The translations under genes were made by a program, and so were the position numbers. DNA of 20,676 bases from a virus. Below are positions 7,770-14,520 of this stretch, in pieces. Numbering within the stretch: the first letter of the stretch is position 1; every line of letters starts with the position of its first letter. The stretch is from the IMG/VR virus record IMGVR_UViG_3300025106_000138, positions 1 to 20,676 of that record. One strand, written 5' to 3'. Under the pieces are notes generated by a model that saw nothing but the letters and a program-made list of their open reading frames with translations, was not told where the DNA came from and did no database searches.

Positions 7770-9710
7770 TTAGTTGGCGGCCAACCCTGTGGCACTATTT
7801 ACTATTCGTAAAAACATTTCGCGTATTTTATCTTCCAGTTGCGATACCCCTTCCGTTACGTTATTGGCATGTAACTCAAACTTGTCCACGCCCATTTTAC
7901 TGATGTTGATGGTTATGGTTTTTTGGCCACTCATCGCTTTTTCGGCAGCTGCACTCACTTTAGCAGCATCAGCTGCAGAGGCATCTTTCAATGGCTTACC
8001 CTGCATTAATGCATCTAATTTGGTATAGTCGTATTTAAATTGATCTCCACCCCGCAATCCTTTTGCGTAGCTATACTCTTTTAAAAACTCTTTTTGTTGT
8101 TGTGGAGTCAGTTTTTTTAATGCACTGGAGTCAGATGAAAGCATTTTAGCCCTATCAAGCGTATCGCGAGCTTTTTGAATAAATGAAATTTGTTCTTTCA
8201 TTTTTATCGGAGTATCAAACTCTGCTGCTGCACCCCTATATTCTTTGGCCTTAGCATCATATTGTTTGGCATTATCCTCGTTACTCCAATCGCTTCTTAT
8301 TCTAGGGTCAAAAAAATGTTTATACTTTTTTGCCGCTTCTACATCGCCATTTCTAAGTAGTTGCGCAACCATCTCTGCTCTTTGAGCCTGCTCTAAATTT
8401 GAATCTCTATCCTTTTTATAACTTGTTAAAGCAAAATCTGTTGCTGCCATTCCAATGCGCTTATTGTAAGCTCCATTCACTTTTTCAAGCATGGACAAAA
8501 GCTCACTATTTTTTACCGTTTCCTTATCAATATGACTAAATAGCTCAGGATATTTAACAACTAGCAAGTTGAGCATCTTTGCTCTAGTATCATTTTTCTC
8601 ATTCATTTGAGAAATTGATGTCACTAACGTATTTATTTCAGCCCTTTCTCCTTGTAATGTTTCGGGAACAGACTTACTAATATTTAAAAAATTAAGCGTT
8701 TTACTAGCCACTTCCATAAAGCCACTTGCCGCTGGCATCAATGCGTTACCGATATTTATTTTAAAGCTTTCCCACTGCCCCTCCAGCACTTTCATTTTAC
8801 CATAGCTTGTTTGGCCAATCGTTGTCATCATATCGGCAAACTGACCGCCTTTGCTAGTAGCTATTTCAAATGCCTTGGCTACCATGCCACTTGTAATTGC
8901 ACCTTTTTCCATTGCCTGCCGCAATTGGCCTACACTCATTTGGCTTTTAAAACCAAATTGTTGCCACTTTTGGCTCATTACTTGCAAAGGATTAAACCCA
9001 GCATTTACATACTGCAGCAAATCCTGACCCATTAATTTGCCAGCACTTTGGGTTTGGCTAAATGCAAGTGTTAAGGCTTCAAAACGTTGCGTATTGCCCA
9101 TGCTCACATCGCCTAGCTGCTTCATTATTGGCATCACCTTTTCGCTGCTAATACCAAAGCTCATCATGGTTTGCCCTGCTTTAAATACTTCAGGGCCAAG
9201 TATGGTATCTTGCTGTAGTTTATTTAAGTTATTGGCCAAAGCTTTGCCCTTTCCGGCATCGCCTGCCAATACTTCGTAGCTTTTACTAGTTGCGCCAAAA
9301 TCCATTGCAGCTTTAACACTACTAGTGGCAAAACTCATAACAGCACCCACACTTGCTGCCGCCAACATGGGTTTAACCAATGCAGACATTTGACCTCCCA
9401 AAAAACCTTTTGCCGTATTAGCCAAACCGCCCTTGCCATTTACCTTGTTGTTCAATCGTTCAATCTCTCTTTCAAGTTTATTGGCCTCTCTACTGGCTTG
9501 CTTAAAAATATTCCAATCCGTAGTACTATTGGCTGTTTGCCTCAATGCTTCCACTTTTTGCCTTGCTCCATCCATACTAGTACCCATATTTCTGGCACCA
9601 CTTGCAGCTCTTTGGTTCATTTGGGCTATGGCACTATCTGCAGCACGAACACTTGCACCCAATCGGGGTGTCATTCTGTCGTTAAGCAATAATGTAAAAG
9701 TGAGTGCCAT
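7770..9710 (-). CDS. Tail tape measure protein
   Basis: A 646-residue protein that sets tail length and leaves the tube during DNA ejection. Seen: long helical segments rich in Gln, Lys, Ala; an N-terminal tape-measure-like start (LLNDRMTPRLGASVRAADSAIAQMN); a Gly/Ala-rich hydrophobic zone at about residues 104-130 (GGQMSALVKPMLAAASVGA) that may insert in the membrane; then the typical tape-measure N-terminal domain features (GKALANNLNKLQQDTILGPE, SAGKLMGQDLLQYVNAGFNPLQ, GAITSGMVAKAFEIATSKGG, LEGQWESFKINIGNALMP). By the rule of about 1.5 angstrom per residue the tail would be near 100 nm. It follows the chaperone frameshift frame after a hairpin, in standard order for contractile and siphovirus tails. 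Confidence 0.92.
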   Translation of the reverse strand: MALTFTLLLNDRMTPRLGASVRAADSAIAQMNQRAASGARNMGTSMDGARQKVEALRQTANSTTDWNIFKQASREANKLEREIERLNNKVNGKGGLANTAKGFLGGQMSALVKPMLAAASVGAVMSFATSSVKAAMDFGATSKSYEVLAGDAGKGKALANNLNKLQQDTILGPEVFKAGQTMMSFGISSEKVMPIMKQLGDVSMGNTQRFEALTLAFSQTQSAGKLMGQDLLQYVNAGFNPLQVMSQKWQQFGFKSQMSVGQLRQAMEKGAITSGMVAKAFEIATSKGGQFADMMTTIGQTSYGKMKVLEGQWESFKINIGNALMPAASGFMEVASKTLNFLNISKSVPETLQGERAEINTLVTSISQMNEKNDTRAKMLNLLVVKYPELFSHIDKETVKNSELLSMLEKVNGAYNKRIGMAATDFALTSYKKDRDSNLEQAQRAEMVAQLLRNGDVEAAKKYKHFFDPRIRSDWSNEDNAKQYDAKAKEYRGAAAEFDTPIKMKEQISFIQKARDTLDRAKMLSSDSSALKKLTPQQQKEFLKEYSYAKGLRGGDQFKYDYTKLDALMQGKPLKDASAADAAKVSAAAEKAMSGQKTITINISKMGVDKFELHANNVTEGVSQLEDKIREMFLRIVNSATGLAAN

Positions 9711-9722
9711 ATAGCTAATTTT

Positions 9723-9757
9723 AAAAAAGGCACGGTGCGTTACTCACCGCCCATGCC
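9723..9757 (-). terminator. Hairpin with U-tract between tail chaperone and tape measure
   Basis: On the minus strand GGCA-(4-base bulge)-CGGTG, a 7-base loop, then CACCG-TGCC, followed at once by six T residues. The stem is 5 plus 4 base pairs with a 4-base bulge on one side. The stop codon of the -1 frame (9740-9742) lies in the loop. It looks like a weak or partial intrinsic terminator that could lower tape-measure mRNA relative to the upstream tail genes. Whether it acts in vivo is unknown. Confidence 0.4.
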
Positions 9758-9934
9758 TTTGATTTTTAAAGTTTTTATACCCTCTACATTTAGCATGTAG
9801 AGTAAATAATGATATTTTCTAAAAAGTTGATCGTCTGTTAATTGCGAAGTATCCAGCCCCGGCATGTATCGCTGTAGCATGCTTTCTGCATGAAATACAG
9901 GGTCAAATTCATGATTCTGTCCTTCGCTTAGTGC
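9740..9934 (-). CDS. -1 frame extension of the tail assembly chaperone (gpGT-type)
   Basis: This frame is open from 9943 to the stop at 9740 and has no ATG, GTG or TTG before an internal ATG 19 codons in, so it is unlikely to be an independent gene of this length. It opens 16 bases before the end of the upstream 112-residue chaperone gene, in the -1 frame. The 64 codons encode ALSEGQNHEFDPVF..., QLTDDQLFRKYHYLLYMLN..., a charged, helical sequence ending in KIKGMGGE. In lambda, P2, Mu and many other tailed phages the gene before the tape measure is extended just so by a -1 ribosomal frameshift, the longer product loading the tape measure. The proposed slip is at A_AAG (9937-9934) and would give a protein of about 175 residues. 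Confidence 0.65.
   Translation of the reverse strand, partial: ALSEGQNHEFDPVFHAESMLQRYMPGLDTSQLTDDQLFRKYHYLLYMLNVEGIKTLKIKGMGGE
9782..9802. repeat. Perfect inverted repeat, 8-bp arms
   Basis: CTCTACAT (9782-9789), a 5-base spacer, ATGTAGAG (9795-9802). It lies inside the -1 extension of the tail chaperone. There is no T-run next to it on either strand, so it is not a simple terminator. It may be an RNA hairpin in the late transcript or chance; no function is claimed. Confidence 0.6.
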
Positions 9935-10266
9935 TTTACGTATTTACTCTTTACACCATTCACAATACGCATACACTCTTCAATAACGCCCGGTACATAA
10001 TCCATGTCGGTAATCATGTCCTTTTCCCCGCCAATGAAATTGTTTTCCCAAATGGCCTCTGCAAACTTTACATTGTCGCGGCCTAAGTAGGTTAATGCCA
10101 GCGAAAAGGAGGTTCGGTCAAGTTTTTTCAAATAGCCCACTTTATCCTCTACTTGAATTTCATGCACCGTACCGTGCTGCTTTTTCCATTCGGCCATTAC
10201 TTCTTGTGATACTTGCCCAATTAGTATTGCCTTTTCGATTGTTTCGGTTGCTTTATTTGTGGTCAT
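9928..10266 (-). CDS. Tail assembly chaperone (gpG-type)
   Basis: A 112-residue protein located between tail tube and tape measure, where tailed phages encode the chaperone that coats the tape measure before tube assembly. Seen: an N-terminal helix (TIEKAILIGQVSQEVM), the segment IQVEDKVGYLKKLDRTSFSLALTYLGRDNVKFAEAIWENNFIGGE that resembles tail chaperones of Bacteroidota phages (GYLK-P-x-R then A-L then G-G-(D/E)), and a basic C-terminus ending KSKYVKH. The presence of a start-less -1 frame overlapping its last codons strongly supports the chaperone role. It is 26 bases after the tube gene. No membrane segment or cysteine-rich site is seen apart from one Cys. Confidence 0.75.
   Translation of the reverse strand: MTTNKATETIEKAILIGQVSQEVMAEWKKQHGTVHEIQVEDKVGYLKKLDRTSFSLALTYLGRDNVKFAEAIWENNFIGGEKDMITDMDYVPGVIEECMRIVNGVKSKYVKH
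9934..9937 (-). promoter_or_regulatory. Proposed -1 frameshift site A_AAG
   Basis: The codons before the chaperone stop are GTA AAG CAC TAA. A slip of the Lys codon AAG to AAA (A_AAG) moves the ribosome to the open -1 frame. The heptamer C_GTA_AAG shares its second half with lambda G_GGA_AAG, but its first half does not allow good re-pairing of the P-site tRNA, so slipping would be inefficient or single-tRNA. The site lies inside the only window (9928-9943) where both frames are open. Confidence 0.45.
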
Positions 10267-10292
10267 TATAAATAGATGATTGGTTAAAGAAA

Positions 10293-10715
10293 TTAAACGC
10301 CTTTTTTGATTTTGGTGAACTTAAAGGGGATGGTTACTTTGCCATACTTATCGCCCTGTGCTTGCCCATCGTTATACTTGCCCAACTTAACATTCATCAA
10401 AATGTCCGTTGTTACTTTTGATAAGTTTGAATATGCACAAGTAATAGGAAAACGCAAATCCAAAATATCCCGATAACCAGCCGCTTGCGCAGCATTGGTC
10501 ATTTGGTCTAAAGCTGATTTCAACAACACTATTTGGCCATTGTATTTGCGGTTACCGCTTTGAATGTCTATGGGTTCATCGCCTGCGCCATATACCTCTT
10601 CGTCTTCCATTTCTACCGAATAGGTCAACTCTTGAATGTCTGTAACACGAACACCTAAAAAGGTGAAGCTCATGTCCTTCCAGCGAAACTGCTTGCTGTC
10701 AAATTCTTGCGCCAT
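10293..10715 (-). CDS. Major tail tube protein
   Basis: A 140-residue protein next to the sheath gene, the normal place of the tube gene in contractile-tailed phages. Seen: DSKQFRWKDMSFTFLGVRVTDIQELTYSVE, a beta-rich start as in P2 FII/T4 gp19-like tubes; an EVYGAGDEPIDIQSGNRKYNGQIVLL central strand pair (in segments) with the pattern G-N-R-K-Y-N-G-Q; and C-terminal strands (VNVKLG-like, GKVTIPFKFTKIKKG). The length fits the family of small tube proteins (about 115-175). It is 32 bases from the sheath gene. Function strongly supported by size, composition and order; the specific family name cannot be proven by eye. Confidence 0.8.
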   Translation of the reverse strand: MAQEFDSKQFRWKDMSFTFLGVRVTDIQELTYSVEMEDEEVYGAGDEPIDIQSGNRKYNGQIVLLKSALDQMTNAAQAAGYRDILDLRFPITCAYSNLSKVTTDILMNVKLGKYNDGQAQGDKYGKVTIPFKFTKIKKGV

Positions 10716-10747
10716 TATTATAAAATTTATAAGTATGTTTAAAAAAG

Positions 10748-11938
10748 TTAGTACCCAAATCCAAGTGCTACAACAATGTCTTTAATATAGCCTTTGGGGC
10801 GTATGGTTAAAAACACATAAATCTTGCCGCCTGATAGCAAATTGAAGTTTGGATTATCAATATTGGCATTGGTATACAATCCTGCATATGCTTGAGGGTC
10901 AGGGTTTACCATTGCGTTTACATTGCTAATGCTGTTGCCAATTTGGTTGTTAATAGCATCTTCAATATCCTGCTCTAAAGCTTTTGAATCAGACGTATAT
11001 AAACGGCCATTGTCGTCTACATCAAAGTCATCTTTCAACACACGGTAATAAGTAGCATAGGCAATTCGCTGTGCCTCGCCAATAACTGCATTGCGCGACC
11101 ACGCGCTAAAATCGCTAGTTGGGTCACAAAGGCTAATATCATCGTTAAAAATGAAGCCCGGAGCATTTTCATTGACTAGGTAGGTGATGTAGCCTTTGTC
11201 GTGAATGTCGCCTAAATCAATTTTATTCCAATCTCCTACAGCTTTGTTACCAAGTGTTACTGCAGCTGCAGTGGGTATTTTTAGGCTACCACTTTTTACG
11301 CGGCCAATATTTCTGTGAACGGCAAATGCAGCCTTACGCCCCAATGCTCGCACTACCGATATGGCTGTATTGCCATTTTCTGCGCCTAATACGCAATGGA
11401 CATTGGTATTTTGAGTAGTAGCATAGTTTTTTAATGCCCCACCTGCATACCCTTTGCCTTCAATTAAAAATTCAATGGGCTTGTTTTGCTGCTTCCAAGA
11501 GTTGGCTTGCTCTTGCAATAAAGGAATGACGGTGTGTATTCTGGTATCAAGTCCTTCAGTTATTGTGTCTACACTATAAAAAGTTAATAAACCTATTGCT
11601 TTGACTCTTTTCCCCGAAAAATTCACCAAATGAGTAATTAAACCACTTTCTATATTGGCAATATCCTCAATTTGCTCGTCTGGGCTGCCAAATATATACA
11701 ACGGTGTACCTTCAGATACTTCGTCATAAAAAGCACATACAGCGTTGGTCACTGATCCCGGATAAGCCGCAAACAATTGTTTGGCTTGCTTTTTCGACTT
11801 TACTAATGCAAAACCATTAGGAGCCAAGTCTATATTAGGTTCAGCACCTGCAATTACCAAACCAAATACACCACTAGCATCTGCAGGCTGAATATTTAAG
11901 TTACCACCGGTTAAAATGATATCGACTGAAGGATTCAT
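10748..11938 (-). CDS. Tail sheath protein, DUF2586-like
   Basis: A 396-residue protein expected to form the contractile sheath round the tube. Seen: the opening MNPSVDIILTGGNLNIQPAD and GVFGLVIAGA (residues about 23-33), a GxP-type variable domain in the middle, and the conserved C-terminal sheath fold with GYITYLVNENAPGFIFNDDISLC, the SRNAVIGEAQRIAYATYYRVL helix, and the final strands GGKIYVFLTIRPKGYIKDIVVALGF. The pattern matches the DUF2586 sheath family of Bacteroidota and Mu-like phages. It is directly followed by the tube gene. Its ATG lies only 16 bases downstream of the 3' end of a tRNA gene, so tRNA processing may set the 5' end of its mRNA. Confidence 0.88.
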   Translation of the reverse strand: MNPSVDIILTGGNLNIQPADASGVFGLVIAGAEPNIDLAPNGFALVKSKKQAKQLFAAYPGSVTNAVCAFYDEVSEGTPLYIFGSPDEQIEDIANIESGLITHLVNFSGKRVKAIGLLTFYSVDTITEGLDTRIHTVIPLLQEQANSWKQQNKPIEFLIEGKGYAGGALKNYATTQNTNVHCVLGAENGNTAISVVRALGRKAAFAVHRNIGRVKSGSLKIPTAAAVTLGNKAVGDWNKIDLGDIHDKGYITYLVNENAPGFIFNDDISLCDPTSDFSAWSRNAVIGEAQRIAYATYYRVLKDDFDVDDNGRLYTSDSKALEQDIEDAINNQIGNSISNVNAMVNPDPQAYAGLYTNANIDNPNFNLLSGGKIYVFLTIRPKGYIKDIVVALGFGY

Positions 11939-11954
11939 AAATAAGAAGTATTTG

Positions 11955-12026
11955 TTGCGAGAGAAGGAATCGAACCTCCGACCTGAGAGTTATGAGCCCT
12001 CCGAGCTACCGCTGCTCTATCTCGCG
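11955..12026 (-). tRNA. tRNA-Met (CAT), initiator-like (fMet)
   Basis: A 72-base cloverleaf on the minus strand. Acceptor CGCGAGA/TCTCGCA with a C1-A72 mismatch, D arm GAGC/GCTC with a 7-base loop AGCGGTA, anticodon stem GAGGG/CTCTC with loop CTCATAA (anticodon CAT at 11992-11994), variable loop AGGTC, T stem GGAGG/CCTTC with loop TTCGATT, discriminator A73; CCA is not encoded. The C1-A72 mismatch, A11-U24 pair, G-rich bottom of the anticodon stem (G29-C41, G30-U40, G31-C39) and the loop identical to bacterial initiators all indicate an initiator tRNA, not an elongator Met or Ile2 tRNA. The middle G-U pair is a departure from three G-C pairs. It lies between two genes of the tail operon, 8 bases after one and 16 before the sheath gene. 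Confidence 0.9.
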
Positions 12027-12034
12027 GTGAAAAA

Positions 12035-12406
12035 TTATTTGTTATCGCTAATAGGCTTTTCGTCACCTTTTTGCAATTGGGGCTTGGTAGACTTTGACTT
12101 TTTTTCTACTTCGGCCAATGAGGCTTCCGCATCCGATTGTTGCTTTTTCAACGCTTCAGCTGCTAGTGCGTCAGCTTCTTTCTGCGCTTGTTCTTCTGCA
12201 GCTTTTTTTGCAGCCTCTTCATCGGCTAAAAAACCTACAATATCTATCTCAGTAACTTTGGGGTCACCGGCATCAATCGAAATGGCCACTTCAACTGCCT
12301 TTACATTATCCGTATGCAAATCGCCATTAGCATCAATAAAGATTACATTAACATTAGGGTTGTCGGCTAAAAATGCTTGAATTTTATCTTTTAAGTGTTG
12401 TTCCAT
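12035..12406 (-). CDS. Unknown protein with Ala/Lys/Glu-rich C-terminal half
   Basis: A 123-residue protein of unknown family. The N-terminal half (HLKDKIQAFLADNPNVNVIF, then an IDANGDLHTDN turn and VTEIDIVGFL strand) looks like a small folded alpha/beta unit. From about residue 60 on it is strongly helical and charged (EEAAKKAAEEQAQKEADALAAEALKKQQ), probably a coiled coil, and it ends in a Lys/Ser/Pro-rich disordered tail. It stands between the lysis-type gene and the tRNA/sheath, where contractile phages often code head-tail joining or neck proteins, but nothing in the sequence confirms that. No signal peptide or membrane segment. Confidence 0.6.
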   Translation of the reverse strand: MEQHLKDKIQAFLADNPNVNVIFIDANGDLHTDNVKAVEVAISIDAGDPKVTEIDIVGFLADEEAAKKAAEEQAQKEADALAAEALKKQQSDAEASLAEVEKKSKSTKPQLQKGDEKPISDNK

Positions 12407-12417
12407 TTTAAGAACGA

Positions 12418-12849
12418 TTATTGAATGGTGATGAAAACTTTGTCCCCTGTATCAATTGCTTTTTTGATTTTTTCAAATAAAGCATTAAAAGCCACTCGGC
12501 TGCTCGTTACGCCATCGGCAAAACGTGCGTAACCCGGCAAAATGCAACCTTCTGTATCAACTTCTGTGTTACCCGGATGAATCAATACTCCATCATAACC
12601 CGGAACATTCAACAATCGAGGCAAAAGCCTTTTAAACCGTGGAGATTGATTGATAATAACCGGATAACGCCCTTCGGGTATGCACGTTTTGCCGTGTATT
12701 TTACGTTCAGCTATTTCAGCTAACGACATAGACTCCTTTAAGCCTCTATCTTCATCCTCCAAAACAAACGAATGAAATTGACCATCCACATACAGCTTGC
12801 CGGTGGTACTACTTGTGGTTCTTACATCTCTGTCTAACAATAGTTCCAT
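12418..12849 (-). CDS. DUF5675 family protein, probable lysis enzyme
   Basis: A 143-residue protein matching the DUF5675 pattern common in Bacteroidota phages: TTGKLYVDGQFHSFVLEDEDR (in segments), IHGKTCIPEGRYPVI, SPRFKRLLPRLLNVPGYDGVLIH and GNTEVDTEGCILPG. The H91-x(10)-C102 spacing within IH-P-G-N-T...EGC is reminiscent of the His and Cys of L,D-transpeptidase (YkuD) catalytic sites, so a peptidoglycan-acting role is plausible. It is next to two small membrane proteins, which fits a lysis cassette. It has no signal peptide, so it would need a holin or other export route. Family recognition is good, enzymatic activity is an inference. Confidence 0.8.
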   Translation of the reverse strand: MELLLDRDVRTTSSTTGKLYVDGQFHSFVLEDEDRGLKESMSLAEIAERKIHGKTCIPEGRYPVIINQSPRFKRLLPRLLNVPGYDGVLIHPGNTEVDTEGCILPGYARFADGVTSSRVAFNALFEKIKKAIDTGDKVFITIQ

Positions 12850-12852
12850 CGC

Positions 12853-13137
12853 TTACTTTTTGGTGAATATTTTTTTCAAAAAGCCCGATACCAATTGATA
12901 CACACTATTACTAGCAACCCGTTTACTAGAACCTAAAAGTTCGCTCAAAATAAACAAGCCTGTACCAATCACTCCAGCTACAGGGTACTTACTCATTACA
13001 CCTACGGTCACTGCTTTAAGTAAGTCGGCATGATCGGTAAATGTTACAACGGAAGTGCTATCCTGCGCAAATAACACAACAGGCAATGCCAACACAGCAA
13101 GAAAAAAAAACGAGATAACTTTCAAAAGCGTTTTCAT
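12853..13137 (-). CDS. Small secreted or membrane protein, possible holin partner
   Basis: A 94-residue protein. Residues 1-25 (MKTLLK, then ISFFFLAVLALPVVLFA, then Q) look like a Sec signal peptide or signal anchor, and residues about 52-68 (PVAGVIGTGLFILSELL) form a second moderately hydrophobic segment; the C-terminus is basic (LKKIFTKK). Its ATG overlaps the stop of the preceding 71-residue membrane gene as ATGA, and it stands 3 bases before the DUF5675 gene. Position and topology suggest a lysis cassette member (holin, antiholin or a spanin-like factor), but no lipoprotein box is seen and no family is recognised. Confidence 0.55.
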   Translation of the reverse strand: MKTLLKVISFFFLAVLALPVVLFAQDSTSVVTFTDHADLLKAVTVGVMSKYPVAGVIGTGLFILSELLGSSKRVASNSVYQLVSGFLKKIFTKK

Positions 13138-13349
13138 GACTTTTTAATTCTTTTTTTAATTAATACATACAAATCCTTACCAACAAGCCCGGCTACTGCG
13201 CTCACCATAGCTATTAGGCCGGCTTCTATAATTCGATGCCAAAATGAAATATCCAAGCTGGTAATCATCTTAAAGAAGCCGCCCACTAAGCCAAAGAGCA
13301 TTGATAATTTGGTGTCTTGCTGATTAAAATATTGCACGTTGATTTTCAT
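13134..13349 (-). CDS. Small membrane protein, holin-like
   Basis: A 71-residue protein with two hydrophobic segments, about residues 17-32 (SMLFGLVGGFFKMI) and 41-58 (IEAGLIAMVSAVAGLVG), separated by a short polar turn, and a strongly basic C-terminus (KKRIKKS). This two-segment layout with a charged end is that of many small phage holins, which form the membrane hole that lets a lysis enzyme out. It is translationally coupled (ATGA) to a second small membrane protein and followed by the DUF5675 gene. The capsid gene ends 17 bases upstream. Holin assignment rests on topology and place only. Confidence 0.6.
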   Translation of the reverse strand: MKINVQYFNQQDTKLSMLFGLVGGFFKMITSLDISFWHRIIEAGLIAMVSAVAGLVGKDLYVLIKKRIKKS

Positions 13350-13366
13350 TTTTACTTACAAACTGC

Positions 13367-14470
13367 TTACGAAACGATGTCTTCCACTACACACCAAACA
13401 CCTTTTTCTCTGCGTTGGCGGCCACCTAAACGAAGCTCCATACTGAAGATGTCACCAAAGTATTCGGCACGATTTGGATTGTCGAAAATATCTACCTGAC
13501 CCTTGGCGCGCTCCACACAATTTTGTTGATAAAATAGGCTACTTGCACTATCTAGGGTTTTGTCCGATGCTGCAAATCCGCTAGCCAAAGTATCTACAGG
13601 TGTCCAAACGTTTGCTACTTTTCTAAAGCGAAGCACATCGCTTCGCATGAAGAATTTAAAGCCCAAATACTCACCAATGATACCTTTTGACACATCAGCT
13701 GTGCGGTAGAAGTTAGTTTGGGCAGCATCGCTCATGCTGTCAATTAACTGCTGGTGGTGAAACGCAGTAATCACCGCAATTCGATTATCTGGAGGAATGT
13801 TGGCCGCATCCATTTGCTTTTTAATTTTACCAACCAACTCTTTGGTAAACACTTTACGGCTACCGGTAGCACCTGAAATCAAGTCTTCACTAGTTGCATC
13901 ACCTATGGTTGCTATAACATTAGCAGGTGTAGTGTAATTGATTGTATTAGAAGGCTTGAATGCCCATCTGTACAATAAGCTATCCATAGCGGCTTGAATT
14001 AACGCAGCCTGATCTTCACCCATTGCAGATTGTCGCTTATCGTAGCTTAATTCGTACTGCTCAATTTTTTCAATGTGCCTTGGCGTACTATAAAAGGTAT
14101 CTAAATTATAAAGCACTTCAACATCAACACGCTTAACTGCTGTTACCGGGAAATCAGTAATATTTTTATTAATGGCACTTGGTGCACCGGCTTGTGGTAT
14201 ATGAACAACTTTACCCGCTAAAACATATTGATCGGCATTAAAGGCATACTGCGCAAATTCATTGTTTTTGAATAGGTTGTCGATGATATCCTTTGTCCAT
14301 ATTTCCTTCTGAATGGCCATCATAACAACACCCTCAGGACTTGGCACAAATGCACTAAATGCAGCAAGGCCAATAAACGTTGGTAACGGAGGAACTGAAA
14401 ACAGTGAGGATAGCAAAATAGCCATGCAGGCAATAAATAATAATGAGGTGATTGCTTTTAGCGGTTTCAT
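13367..14470 (-). CDS. Major capsid protein with hydrophobic N-terminal leader
   Basis: A 367-residue protein. From residue 51 (MAIQKEIWTKDIIDNLFKNNEF, in part) it reads like the major capsid proteins of Bacteroidota phages: DQYVLAGKVVHIPQAG, VEVLYNLDTFYSTPRHIEK, EDQAALIQAAMDSLLYRWAF, VITAFHHQQLIDSM, GEYLGFKFFMRSDVLRF, and the C-terminal strands with GDIFSMELRLGGRQRREKG. Preceding this is a leader of about 50 residues with two hydrophobic runs (about 7-27 and 31-43) that resembles a signal or double membrane segment. An internal ATG pair at codons 50-51 (14323-14318), with GAGG about 8 bases upstream, could start a leaderless form of about 317 residues. It sits 50 bases downstream of the protease gene, which may remove the leader. 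Capsid role strong, leader function open. Confidence 0.85.
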   Translation of the reverse strand: MKPLKAITSLLFIACMAILLSSLFSVPPLPTFIGLAAFSAFVPSPEGVVMMAIQKEIWTKDIIDNLFKNNEFAQYAFNADQYVLAGKVVHIPQAGAPSAINKNITDFPVTAVKRVDVEVLYNLDTFYSTPRHIEKIEQYELSYDKRQSAMGEDQAALIQAAMDSLLYRWAFKPSNTINYTTPANVIATIGDATSEDLISGATGSRKVFTKELVGKIKKQMDAANIPPDNRIAVITAFHHQQLIDSMSDAAQTNFYRTADVSKGIIGEYLGFKFFMRSDVLRFRKVANVWTPVDTLASGFAASDKTLDSASSLFYQQNCVERAKGQVDIFDNPNRAEYFGDIFSMELRLGGRQRREKGVWCVVEDIVS

Positions 14471-14520
14471 TGTATAATAATTGATTGTTTAAATGGGGTT
14501 TAAAAAGTATTTTATTGGCA

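Noticed and set aside
7769-7795. GTG start giving a 235-residue DUF6046-like protein
   Set aside because: It would overlap the tape measure by 26 bases while an ATG lies one base after that stop.
11955-12026. tRNA as a phage attachment site
   Set aside because: It is a complete tRNA in the middle of the tail operon, with no integrase or repeat copy nearby; an att site there would split the operon on integration.
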